A stretch of DNA of 64,000 bases, taken from the NCBI RefSeq assembly GCF_026626665.1, contig NZ_JAPNKE010000002.1, positions 3,287,204-3,351,203 of the forward strand. Reading direction: 5' to 3'. Positions 1 through 7,475 of the stretch are shown piece by piece. Numbering within the stretch: position 1 is the stretch's first letter; the number at the start of each line of letters is the position of its first letter. The notes beneath the pieces are model-generated. The model was not told the origin of the DNA. It saw only the letters and a list, made by a program, of their open reading frames with translations, and made no database searches. A program made the position numbers and the translations under genes. Source of the stretch: Nannocystis pusilla (GTDB lineage: Bacteria > Myxococcota_A > Polyangia > Nannocystales > Nannocystaceae).

Positions 1-772
1 CTTCATGACCACCGCATCGAGCTCCGGGTCGACGCGGCTCGAGTACGTCGAGGGCGGCGGCGCTGTGAAGTGCGACACGTCTTCGGTGTCGACGCCGTCC
101 CCTCCGCGCAGCGGCCGCCCCGTCAGCAGCTCCCACAGCACCGCGCCGCAGGCGTAGACGTCCGCGCGGCCGTCGAGCGTCTCGTGACGCGCCTGCTCGG
201 GCGACATGTACCCGACCTTGCCGAACACCACGCCGGGCACGGTGAGGCTGCCCTTCAGCGTCGACGTCGCCAGGCCGAAGTCGGCGAGCAACACGCTGCC
301 CGTCCAGTCGATCAGGATGTTCGACGGCGAGACGTCGCGGTGCACGAGCCCGAGGCCGGGGAACGTGTGCGCGTAGTGCAAACCACGCAGGATTTCGCGG
401 ATGATGTGGACCGCGATCGGGACGGGAAACGCCTTCCCGACCGCCGCGCAGCGGTCCCAGATGTCCGCGAGATCGCGCCCCTCGACCAGGCTCATGACGA
501 TGAAGAGCTGCTGTTCGAACTCGCCGGCCTCGCGGACCTCGACGATGTTCGGGTGGTGCAGCCGCAGCACCAGCTTGGCCTCGTCGAGGAAGCGCGTGCG
601 GTAGTCGTGGTCGGGCAGACCGGGTCGCAAGAGCTTGACGGCGACGAGTCGGGCCGACGCCCCGAGGCCGAGCGACGCGAGATAAACGGTCGCCATCCCG
701 CCCTCGCCCAGCGCAGCAAGCAGGGTCACGTTGCCCAGCTGGCGGGGGGTTCAGTCGCTCAATCTCGCCCAT
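1..772 (-). CDS. Serine/threonine protein kinase, partial, start region frameshifted
   Basis: This is the N-terminal part of a Hanks-type Ser/Thr kinase running off the left edge of the window. Reading from the start, it shows a glycine loop (GEGGMATVYLA), the ATP-binding lysine in AVKLL, the catalytic loop VHRDVSPSNIL, DFGLA, and an activation segment ending GYMSPEQ. The catalytic residues are intact, so an active kinase is expected. The kinase frame is closed by a TGA just upstream of its conserved beginning. The run of six G at 744-749 shifts the frame: with one base fewer, the frame connects to an ATG at 772 giving MGEIERLNPRQLGNV. Without correction the first in-frame start is a GTG at 729. 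I prefer the corrected start. The C-terminal part and any sensor domain lie outside the window. The identity is certain; the exact start is not. Confidence 0.85.
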   Translation of the reverse strand, partial: MGEIERLNPPPAGQRDPACCAGRGRDGDRLSRVARPRGVGPTRRRQALATRSARPRLPHALPRRGQAGAAAAPPEHRRGPRGRRVRTAALHRHEPGRGARSRGHLGPLRGGREGVSRPDRGPHHPRNPAWFALRAHVPRPRARAPRRLAVEHPDRLDGQRVARRLRPGDVDAEGQPHRARRGVRQGRVHVARAGASRDARRPRGRLRLRRGAVGAADGAAAARRGRRRHRRRVALHSAAALDVLEPRRPGARCGGHE

Positions 773-834
773 GACCATGTGTGTGCCAAACGCTACCACG
801 ACTCGGCACTTTCCGAGTATCCTTTGCCGCATCC

Positions 835-2148
835 ATGCCAGCCCCGTCCGGCCCGTCCCAGCCCGGGATTCTGTACTACGACCCGAATACGACCACGGCC
901 AAGCTGGCGACGGCGGGCCTGCGGCTGGCCGGCTACCAGGTGTTCAACGCGCACACGCAGCAGGACGCGGTCGAACTGTGCAAGCGGCACGGTCCGGCCG
1001 GAGATCGGGCGATCATGGCCCTCCTGCTCGACGCCGCCGCCGACCCCGCCGCCTCCGCCGGCGTGCTGCGGGCGCTGGTCCAGATCCCCGGCGGTGCGCA
1101 GCTCCCGGGGATCCTGCTCGTCAGCCGCTCCAACCCCAACCCGATCCCCGGCGCCGAGGACCTGCCGGCCCTGCGCCGGCCGTTCAGCACCCCGGCGCTG
1201 ATCAAGATCGTCGAGGAGGCGCTCGAGGGCCACGTCCCGGCGTCCAAGGCGCCGGCCCAGACCCCGCTCGACCCGGCCGTGACCCGGCTCAAGCACCTGC
1301 TGGGCGACCACTTTCCTGGCCAGGAGTTCAGTGACGCGGACGTCGATCACTTCGTCAAGGCGCTGCGCTCCGACGAAGAATTCGCGGTCCAGGCCGACAA
1401 ACCGGCGATCCGCGGCTCGCTCGGCGGGGTCCGCCTCGAGGCCGTGCTCGAGATGCTCGGCAACTCCGGCGTGCGCGGGGTGCTGAAGGTCGAGCAGGGC
1501 TCGTCGTGGGGCAAGCTGCACCTCGACGCCGGCCGGATCCGCCTGGCCGAGGTCAAGGGCACCGAGGAAGACCTCAAGCTCGGCCGCTTCGTCGTCGAGG
1601 GCGGTTTCATGCGCGACGAGCAGCTCGAGGCGTTCATCGTCGGCAAGGACCCGGAGCAGCGGCCGCTCGGCTCGCGCCTGGTCGAGGGCGGCTTCCTCAG
1701 CCCCGCCGAGCTGGCCCAGATCCTCGTCGACCAGGCGCGCGCGCTGATCTCCCACCTGCTCGCGTGGAAGCAGGGCACCTTCACGTTCACGCCGACCGTC
1801 GAGCTCGACCCGATGGCCACCGCCGCAGCCGCCCAGGGCCGGGCCGAGCTGACCATCGCCGACGCCCTCCTCGACGGCCTGCGCCTGCTCGACGAGCAGG
1901 CGCTCATGGGCCCGCACATCCCCGACGTCGACGACGTGTACCTGCGCATCGACGAGCAGGTCGCCAAGCTGAGCCGCGAGGCGCTGCCGCGCGACGAGCT
2001 CGCGGTGCTGAAGCTGGTGAACGGCCGCAACAGCGTCAAAGAGATCGCGCGCAAGACCCGCACGGGCACCTTCGCCGTCGCGCGCGTGCTGTACCGCCAC
2101 GCCAAGGCCAACCTCGTGCGCAAGCGGGTCATGCCGGTGACGGTGTGA
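835..2148 (+). CDS. Degenerate receiver + DUF4388 (PATAN) protein
   Basis: A 437-residue soluble protein. Residues about 10-130 fold like a response-regulator receiver (GILYYDPNTTT at the acidic pocket, LLLDAAAD near the phosphorylation site, PFSTPALIKIVEE at the last helix), but the site is poorly conserved. Residues about 190-350 match the DUF4388/PATAN type (RGSLGGVRLEAVLEMLG, then a GVLKVEQG..GKLHLDAGRI stretch), followed by a winged-helix-like tail (DELAVLKLVNGRNSVKEIAR). PATAN proteins in myxobacteria are linked to signalling and gliding or polarity modules, but the partner here is unknown. The ATG at 835 is chosen because it starts the conserved part; a TATCCT -10-like element lies 11 bases upstream. 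It is followed after 7 bases by a second receiver gene, so the two are probably co-transcribed. Confidence 0.75.
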   Translation: MPAPSGPSQPGILYYDPNTTTAKLATAGLRLAGYQVFNAHTQQDAVELCKRHGPAGDRAIMALLLDAAADPAASAGVLRALVQIPGGAQLPGILLVSRSNPNPIPGAEDLPALRRPFSTPALIKIVEEALEGHVPASKAPAQTPLDPAVTRLKHLLGDHFPGQEFSDADVDHFVKALRSDEEFAVQADKPAIRGSLGGVRLEAVLEMLGNSGVRGVLKVEQGSSWGKLHLDAGRIRLAEVKGTEEDLKLGRFVVEGGFMRDEQLEAFIVGKDPEQRPLGSRLVEGGFLSPAELAQILVDQARALISHLLAWKQGTFTFTPTVELDPMATAAAAQGRAELTIADALLDGLRLLDEQALMGPHIPDVDDVYLRIDEQVAKLSREALPRDELAVLKLVNGRNSVKEIARKTRTGTFAVARVLYRHAKANLVRKRVMPVTV

Positions 2149-2155
2149 GGCCAGC

Positions 2156-2578
2156 ATGAGCGAGCCGCGCCACGTCGTCGTCGCCGACCCCGACCCGCGC
2201 GAGCGGGCGCGCGTGCAGGAGCTGCTGCGCGTCCCTGCCGAGGAGCTGAACCTGTCGCTCGAGGTCCACGCGGCCAGCGACGGGCAGGTGGCCCTGGCGC
2301 TGATCGAGCAGCGCAAGCCGGCGCTGGTGCTGAGCGAGGTGCTGCTCGAGGGCCTGAGCGGCCTGTCGATCCTCCGCCGCCTGCGGGCCACCTTGCCTCC
2401 AGGCCAGGTGCCGCCGTTCGTGTTCGTCACCACCATGGCCCGCGAGAGCGACCGCTACTGGGGCCTGCGCAACGGCGCCCACGGCTACGTGATGAAGCCG
2501 TACGAGGACGACCTGCTGCAGGCGCGCATCCGCGACGTGCTGCGCGAAGTCCAGCCGGAGAAGTTCGGCATCCTGTGA
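2156..2578 (+). CDS. Stand-alone receiver-domain protein with Asp-to-Glu phosphosite
   Basis: A 140-residue single-domain response regulator. The acidic pocket is present (VVADPDPRER), as are the switch Thr (FVTTMARES) and the conserved Lys (GYVMKPYED). The strand-3 phosphoacceptor position, normally Asp in a motif like LVLLDLLMPG, reads LVLSEVLLEG, so Asp is replaced by Glu. In receiver proteins this change commonly blocks phosphorylation and may mimic the active state. The gene begins 7 bases after the PATAN gene, so they likely act in the same pathway. No output domain is attached. The family assignment is firm; the constitutive-activity idea is inference. Confidence 0.85.
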   Translation: MSEPRHVVVADPDPRERARVQELLRVPAEELNLSLEVHAASDGQVALALIEQRKPALVLSEVLLEGLSGLSILRRLRATLPPGQVPPFVFVTTMARESDRYWGLRNGAHGYVMKPYEDDLLQARIRDVLREVQPEKFGIL

Positions 2579-2893
2579 TCCGCGTCGGCCGCGTCGGGCC
2601 GAGGCGCGGCGCTCCGCAGCTCGCGCAGACGCTGCAGGACCCCGTGCGCTCTCGCCCCGCGCTCGAGCGCGGTGACATGTCCGAGTGACATGCGCTCTCG
2701 AGCGCGCTCGCCCATCGGCGGCGGGTCGGTGCCGCGCCGACGAGCGAAGTCTTCGGTCCGAAGCGACATGTCCTCTCGGACATCCGCAGGCCGATGACGC
2801 GCCGGCGAAACGACATGGCCGCAGCGCCATGCGCGATCGGACATATCGCAGCGAACACCTCACGGCCGCCGTGCGCGACGCTCCCCTGCCCCG
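2579..2893. repeat. Convergent intergenic gap with GACATGTC palindromes
   Basis: This 315-base gap lies between two converging genes and holds no credible gene. Two exact GACATGTC cores (about 2674 and 2765) and several diverged CATG-centred copies occupy 2671-2855. Arms such as CTCTCGAGCGCG give further inverted symmetry. Confidence 0.75.
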
Positions 2894-4633
2894 CTAGCAG
2901 CCCTGCGGCGGCGCGTCGATCGCCGGCGTCCCGTCGGTCGCCAGCACTGCGGACTGCGACACCGACGCGCCGCATTGCCAGCCGACCACCGCCGCCTTGC
3001 ACTGCGAGCAGGTCACATTGTCGAGGCGGAGCTCGACCGGCGCCTCGACCCACACGCCCGGCTCGGCGCCGGTCTGCGACAGCAGGACGTGCTGCAGCGT
3101 GCTCGCCAGCGACTTGCCGTGCAGCTTGATGCCCTTCCACACCCCGGCGGTCGCGCGGAACTCGATCGGCGCGTCGGCGGTGCCCTGGGCCAGCAGGGCC
3201 GCCGGCGCGTCGACGCCGACGACGAGCGCCGCCTCCGGTCCGGCGAGCACGCGCAGACCTGACTCGAGGGTCAGCTCGGCCGCGACCTGGACCTCGCCCG
3301 TCAGCTCGAGCGGCGCGCCGTGGGCCGCCCACGTCGCCTTGGCTGCCACCGGACCCGGCATGACGAGGATGCGCCCGTCGCTGTCGAACGCGTTGCCCTC
3401 CCCGAGCGCGCCGACCAGGTTCGCCGGCAGCTCGACCGCCCGCCGCGTCGCCGCGAAGCGGTTGTCGGCGAACGCCCGCAGCGTCGCCGCGCCGCGCACC
3501 AGCACGCCGGCCTTGTTGCTGCGGAAGGTCGTCTCGCGCAGCGACAGCGCCCCGTCCTCGACCACCAACACAGCGTTGCCCTCGTCGCCGCCGCCGCCGA
3601 ACTCGAAGGCCGCGTGCTCGAGCTCGGCGTCGCCGCGGGCCCAGATCTGCAGCCCGCCCCACCCGCCGGCCTGACGCCTGTCGCCGGCAGTGAAGGTGAT
3701 CGGCGCTTCGGAGTTTCCGCGAGCCACCAGGCCGCCGTCGGCGCTGCCGCCGATCGACAGCCGGCCCTCCGGCCCGAAGCGCAGCTCTGTCCCCGGGGAC
3801 AGGTTCAGCACCGCCCGCTCCGGACCGGCGCCGCCCACCCTGACCTCCTCGTTCAGCCGCAGCGGCACGCCCGGGTTGGGCCACGTCGTCGGCGCGGCCA
3901 CGTCGCCGCCCACCACCTGCACCACCGCCTCGCCGTCGTAGCGGCTGCCGCCCGCGATCCCGACCAGCCCTGCCGGCGGGGTCACGATCGCCGCCTTCGA
4001 GCCGAGCTTGCGCAGCGTGTTGCCGGCGAACGCCGCCAGGCTGCCGGCGCCCTCGATGCGGATCGCCGGCCCGCGGGCCTCGCGGATCGTCGAGCCCTCG
4101 AGCGCCACCTCGGCCGCGGCGATCAGCAGCGCCCGCTCCTCGGTGCCGGCGAACTCGATCACCGCGCCCTTGATCTGCGAGCGCGCCGCCTTGTCCCACA
4201 GCTCGACGCCTCGCCATGCGCCCGCCGCCTTGTCGCTCGCCGACGTCAGCGTCACCGGCTCCTCGGGCGTGCCGGCGACCAGCAGCTTGGCCGGCTCCGA
4301 CGCGCCGACGATCAGCGCCGCCCCGTCCTTGAACTGCAGCGTCGCGCCGGCCTCGAGCGTGAGCGAGCCGTTGTCGACGCGGTAGTCCTCGACCACCGTG
4401 ACCGGCCCGCAGTCCTTCGAGATCACCCGATCGATCTGCGTCTCCGCCCCGCCGAGCGTGCGCGGGCACTCCGTCACGCGCGCGGCTCCGGGGGTGATGC
4501 CGCCGGCCGCGCTGAGCGGCGCTGCGGCCTCCGCCGGCGCGGTCTCGGGCTTGGCGTCCTGGGCCGGCGCGGCCTCCGGCTTGGTGCAAGCGGTGACGGA
4601 CAGCGCGAGCGCGGCGAGCGGAGCGAGCCTCAT
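2894..4633 (-). CDS. Parallel beta-helix lipoprotein
   Basis: A 579-residue exported lipoprotein: MRLAPLAALALSVTAC supplies a short signal peptide with a lipobox ending at Cys16, followed by an Ala/Pro/Glu-rich spacer. The rest is built of repeated turns such as LTLEAGATLQFKDGAALIVG and LNLSPGTELRFGPEGRLSIGG, the spacing typical of right-handed beta-helix (polygalacturonase-like or Por-type surface) proteins. A Cys-rich end (NVTCSQCKAAVVGWQCG) closes it. No catalytic motif is obvious, so an adhesive or structural surface role is more likely than an enzymatic one. The start at 4633 is fixed by the signal peptide; a TAAAAC element 8 bases upstream may be the -10. The reading frame stays open far upstream of 4633, but that part is not coding-like. 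Confidence 0.75.
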   Translation of the reverse strand: MRLAPLAALALSVTACTKPEAAPAQDAKPETAPAEAAAPLSAAGGITPGAARVTECPRTLGGAETQIDRVISKDCGPVTVVEDYRVDNGSLTLEAGATLQFKDGAALIVGASEPAKLLVAGTPEEPVTLTSASDKAAGAWRGVELWDKAARSQIKGAVIEFAGTEERALLIAAAEVALEGSTIREARGPAIRIEGAGSLAAFAGNTLRKLGSKAAIVTPPAGLVGIAGGSRYDGEAVVQVVGGDVAAPTTWPNPGVPLRLNEEVRVGGAGPERAVLNLSPGTELRFGPEGRLSIGGSADGGLVARGNSEAPITFTAGDRRQAGGWGGLQIWARGDAELEHAAFEFGGGGDEGNAVLVVEDGALSLRETTFRSNKAGVLVRGAATLRAFADNRFAATRRAVELPANLVGALGEGNAFDSDGRILVMPGPVAAKATWAAHGAPLELTGEVQVAAELTLESGLRVLAGPEAALVVGVDAPAALLAQGTADAPIEFRATAGVWKGIKLHGKSLASTLQHVLLSQTGAEPGVWVEAPVELRLDNVTCSQCKAAVVGWQCGASVSQSAVLATDGTPAIDAPPQGC

Positions 4634-4969
4634 GGCCGGCGGTTTTAACCCGGCGGCGCGCGGCCCAGCAAGGACGCCTGCACTCGCGCGGATGCGGCCC
4701 GCGGCCCGGGCGCCCGGACGCGCGGGCACGTCCCGGTTGTCCTTTCGGACATAGCGCATGGAACCTGTCCTTTCAGCCAGGCCGTGCTCGAGCTCGCGGC
4801 CGCCCGCGTCGAGGGCTTCGCGGACCCCGCACTGGTTCACGTGCGCGCCCGCACACGGCCTCACACCCGCCCGCACGGCGAAGCCCGCCGCCCCCGGCGC
4901 CACGCACACCAGGGTTGTGGTCTATCCTGGTGGCGCACGCGCCTCCGGCGCAGACGGACGAAGCCGAGA
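4634..4969. other. Divergent intergenic region
   Basis: This 336-base gap between divergent genes contains no supported gene. Palindrome-like remnants related to the GACATGTC family lie at about 4726-4785 (TGTCCTTTCGGACA, ACCTGTCCTTTCAG). A TATCCT hexamer at 4923-4928 is a plausible -10 for the rightward gene, giving a leader of about 35 bases. Confidence 0.6.
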
Positions 4970-5794
4970 ATGGATACGCACGATCCGAGCCGCGCAGAGT
5001 CTGCTTCCCCCGCACGGGCGCCCGACGCGAGCGCCGAGACCCGCCCCGAAGGCGGCCGCCTGCGCGACTTCCCGCTGCCCGAGCTGCTGTGGCAGTTCCA
5101 CAGCGAGGCCCGCAGCGGCTGCCTGCGCCTGCGCAAGGGCGCGCTCGAGAAGACCTTGTGGTTGGTCGCCGGCGTGCCGGTGTTCGCCCGCAGCAACGAG
5201 GCCGGCGACCGCCTCACCGACCGCCTGCTGGCCCGCGGCTTGTTGACGCGCGCGCAGTACGACCAGGCCCAGGATCTGCTGGCGCGCTCGACCGGCAAGC
5301 GGATCGGCGAGGTCCTGCTCGAGAACGGCCTCATCCACGAGCGCGAGCTCAACGAGGCGCTCGGCGAGCAGATCCTGCGCATGATCGAGTCGATGTTCTC
5401 GTGGAACGAGGGCAGCTGGCAGTTCGAGCCCGGGACCTCCGCCGACCGCATCACGCTCGATCGCTCGACCGCCGCGATCATCATGAGCGCGGCCCGCCAC
5501 CGGATCCCGCTGCGCCGCCTGTGGGACGCGATCGGCGATCACCACCAGCTGCCGCGCCTCGCCTACGAGCACCGCACCGACGACGGGCGCGCCGAGCTGA
5601 CCGCCACGCTCATGCTCGAGCCGAGCGAGTCGGCCTGGCTGGGGCGCCTCGACGGCTCGCGCACCCTCGCCGAGCTGCTCGACGACTTCGACGTCGACGA
5701 GCACGAGCTGCTGGCCCTGCTCTACATCCTGCGCCTGCTCGGCCACCTGCAGCTCGAGCTCGGCGGCGTGCCGGCGCTGGCGTTCCAGCGCTGA
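4970..5794 (+). CDS. DUF4388 (PATAN) domain protein
   Basis: A 274-residue cytoplasmic protein. After an Ala/Ser/Pro-rich start, residues about 25-110 carry the PATAN pattern (LRDFPLPELLWQFHSEARSGCLRLRKG, then TLWLVAGVPVFARSNE). A middle part resembles the MshEN/GspE-II N-terminal helix bundle (RLTDRLLARGLLTRAQYDQAQ, GKRIGEVLLENGLI). The tail again looks like a winged helix (DGSRTLAELLDDFDVDEHELLALLYILRLLG). It is a distant paralogue of the gene at 835-2148. The ATG at 4970 is the first that precedes the conserved region. A downstream palindrome cluster separates it from the convergent HD-domain gene. Its partner is unknown. Confidence 0.75.
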   Translation: MDTHDPSRAESASPARAPDASAETRPEGGRLRDFPLPELLWQFHSEARSGCLRLRKGALEKTLWLVAGVPVFARSNEAGDRLTDRLLARGLLTRAQYDQAQDLLARSTGKRIGEVLLENGLIHERELNEALGEQILRMIESMFSWNEGSWQFEPGTSADRITLDRSTAAIIMSAARHRIPLRRLWDAIGDHHQLPRLAYEHRTDDGRAELTATLMLEPSESAWLGRLDGSRTLAELLDDFDVDEHELLALLYILRLLGHLQLELGGVPALAFQR

Positions 5795-5835
5795 GCGCCG
5801 GCGCGAGCCCGCCGACCGGCGGCTCGGGCGCTGGT

Positions 5836-5935
5836 TCATGGGACATGGCGCATGGGACATGCGCCTTCGCGCATGTCCCTTGGAACCTTCCCGAAGAGAC
5901 ATGTCTCTTCGGGCACTCCGCGAGCGACATCCCGA
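5836..5935. repeat. Palindrome cluster between convergent genes
   Basis: Two strong inverted repeats lie here. The arms GGGACATGCGC (5854-5864) and GCGCATGTCCC (5869-5879) form a perfect 11-base-pair stem with a 4-base loop. A 24-base perfect palindrome centred on GACATGTC follows at 5890-5913. The position between two converging genes fits a bidirectional terminator or boundary element. Confidence 0.85.
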
Positions 5936-6022
5936 TCTGGGCGACGAGCGCAGGCTCCACTGCCCCGCGGCGCCGCGTCGAGCGGCTCCGCGTCGTCCCG
6001 GCCGCTCGCCCGCGCGCCCTCG

Positions 6023-6625
6023 CTACCCTTCGCCTTCGCGCCACTCGATCGCGCCGGTGAGCGCGGCGAACCGCTCGGCGTGCTCGCCGAGCCTGGCCTG
6101 CAGCCCGTCCGGCACGCGCCCCTTCAGCGCCGCCGCGACCGAGCGGAAGTACCACAGCTGCTTCGGCGCCGGCGCGTTGAAGCGCGCCAGGGTCGCCACC
6201 CCGTGCAGCTCGAGGTCGACGAGCAGCGTCGAGGTGTTGTGCAGCTTGTCGCAGGCGATCACCAGGGCGCTGCGCGGCGCGACCGTCCCCAGCCGCTCGA
6301 GGTACGCGCGCTTGCGGACCAGCCACGGCCGCTTGTTGCCCGGCGTGTCGTCGGCGTAGGTGTCGGTGCAGTCGGCGACGATGCCGCCGACCCCCGAGCC
6401 GAACGCCGCGAAGACGTCGTCGAGGCTCACCGGCGTGTCCTCGACGACGTCGTGCAGCAGCGCCGCCGCGGCTTGCTCGAGGTCGCCGCCCCATTCCAGG
6501 ACGAGCCCGCTGACCTGCAGGAGATGGCTGACATACGGGATCGTCGTGCCCTTGCGCGTCTGGTCGCCGTGGGCGACCGCCGCGAACTCGAGGGCCCGCG
6601 CCAGCATGGGACGATCGGCTGCCAT
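6023..6625 (-). CDS. HD-domain phosphohydrolase, SpoT/MESH1-like
   Basis: A 200-residue HD-superfamily metallohydrolase. The pattern is that of (p)ppGpp hydrolase-like stand-alone domains: FAAVAHGDQTRKGTTIPYVSHLLQV, ALLHDVVEDT (metal-binding HD), and ACDKLHNTSTLLVDLELHG near the second metal site. It lacks synthetase and regulatory domains, so small-alarmone or related nucleotide hydrolysis is the best guess. The start at 6625 has a TAAAGT hexamer 7 bases upstream (6633-6638), implying a leaderless transcript. The gene is divergent from the glutathione peroxidase gene, with only 40 bases between the two start codons. Confidence 0.8.
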   Translation of the reverse strand: MAADRPMLARALEFAAVAHGDQTRKGTTIPYVSHLLQVSGLVLEWGGDLEQAAAALLHDVVEDTPVSLDDVFAAFGSGVGGIVADCTDTYADDTPGNKRPWLVRKRAYLERLGTVAPRSALVIACDKLHNTSTLLVDLELHGVATLARFNAPAPKQLWYFRSVAAALKGRVPDGLQARLGEHAERFAALTGAIEWREGEG

Positions 6626-6632
6626 GGTCGTC

Positions 6633-6658
6633 ACTTTAGCGCACACCTCCGCTATGCT
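6633..6658. promoter_or_regulatory. Divergent leaderless promoters
   Basis: TAAAGT on the minus strand (6638-6633) ends 7 bases before the HD-gene start at 6625. TATGCT on the plus strand (6653-6658) ends 7 bases before the ATG at 6666. The two -10 elements face apart within 40 bases. Confidence 0.6.
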
Positions 6659-6665
6659 GCCGCCC

Positions 6666-7298
6666 ATGCTCCGCTCGCTCGCGCTCCTCGCCGTGGTCGC
6701 CGTCGCCTGCGACTCGTCCTCCTCCACCCCCGCGAAGCCCGCCCAGGCCGAGCCCGCCAAGGCCGCCCCGGCGGAGAACAAGCCGAGCCCGGTCGCCGCC
6801 GCCGACGGCCCCGTCATCGACCACACCGTCGAGACGCTCGAAGGCGGCCAGCAGAAGTTCGCCGATCTCCGCGGCAAGGCGGTCCTGGTCGTCAACACCG
6901 CCTCGGAGTGCGGCTTCACCCCGCAGTACGCCAAGCTGCAGGAGCTCTACGGCCGCTACAAGGACCGCGGCCTGGTGGTCCTCGGCTTCCCCTCGAACGA
7001 CTTCGGCGGGCAAGAGCCGGGCGACGCGGCCCAGATCAAGGACTTCGTCGCCAGCAAGTTCGCCGTCGACTTCCCGATGATGAACAAGGTCCACGCGAAG
7101 GGCCCCGAGATCGCGCCGATCTACAAGACCCTGACCGAAGAGACACCCGAGGGCATCCGCGGCGAAGTGAAGTGGAACTTCACCAAGTTCCTCATCGACC
7201 CGAAGGGCCACGTGGTCGCCCGCTTCGAGTCCCCGGTCGACCCGCTGGCGCCCGAGGTGACGACGGCGATCGAGAAGGTCCTCCCGGCGGCCGGCTGA
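6666..7298 (+). CDS. Lipoprotein glutathione peroxidase (thiol peroxidase type)
   Basis: A 210-residue protein with a lipobox signal peptide (MLRSLALLAVVAVAC) and a Pro/Ala/Lys spacer, then a full glutathione-peroxidase fold. The catalytic tetrad is visible: the peroxidatic Cys in NTASECGFTPQY, Gln in PSNDFGGQEP, and Trp-Asn in VKWNFTKFL. Cys rather than selenocysteine occupies the active site, so it probably works with thioredoxin-like reductants. It reduces peroxides outside the cytoplasm, anchored in a membrane. An ATG four codons upstream (6654) is possible, but it would overlap the TATGCT -10 element. Confidence in the family is high; its reductant is unknown. Confidence 0.9.
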   Translation: MLRSLALLAVVAVACDSSSSTPAKPAQAEPAKAAPAENKPSPVAAADGPVIDHTVETLEGGQQKFADLRGKAVLVVNTASECGFTPQYAKLQELYGRYKDRGLVVLGFPSNDFGGQEPGDAAQIKDFVASKFAVDFPMMNKVHAKGPEIAPIYKTLTEETPEGIRGEVKWNFTKFLIDPKGHVVARFESPVDPLAPEVTTAIEKVLPAAG

Positions 7299-7404
7299 CC
7301 GCCGCGGCGAGGCGGCGCGACAAGCCGGCGGCGCGACAAGCCGGCCGAGCCGCCCCGTCGCGCTCGACGTGCAGCCCGCTCAGCGGCGACGCCCGCCGAG
7401 GCTG

Positions 7405-7447
7405 CTCTTTCGGGCAGGTCCATCTGCCCCTTCGGACATGTCGCCCG
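7405..7447. repeat. Palindrome pair in convergent gap
   Basis: Imperfect inverted repeats of the family (CTCTTTCGGGCAGGTCC, then CCCCTTCGGACATGTCG) lie in the 177-base gap between convergent genes 6666-7298 and 7476-8915. One exact GACATGTC core is at about 7436. Confidence 0.75.
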
Positions 7448-7475
7448 CGCCGCGGCCGGGCGGCAGGTGTCCCGC

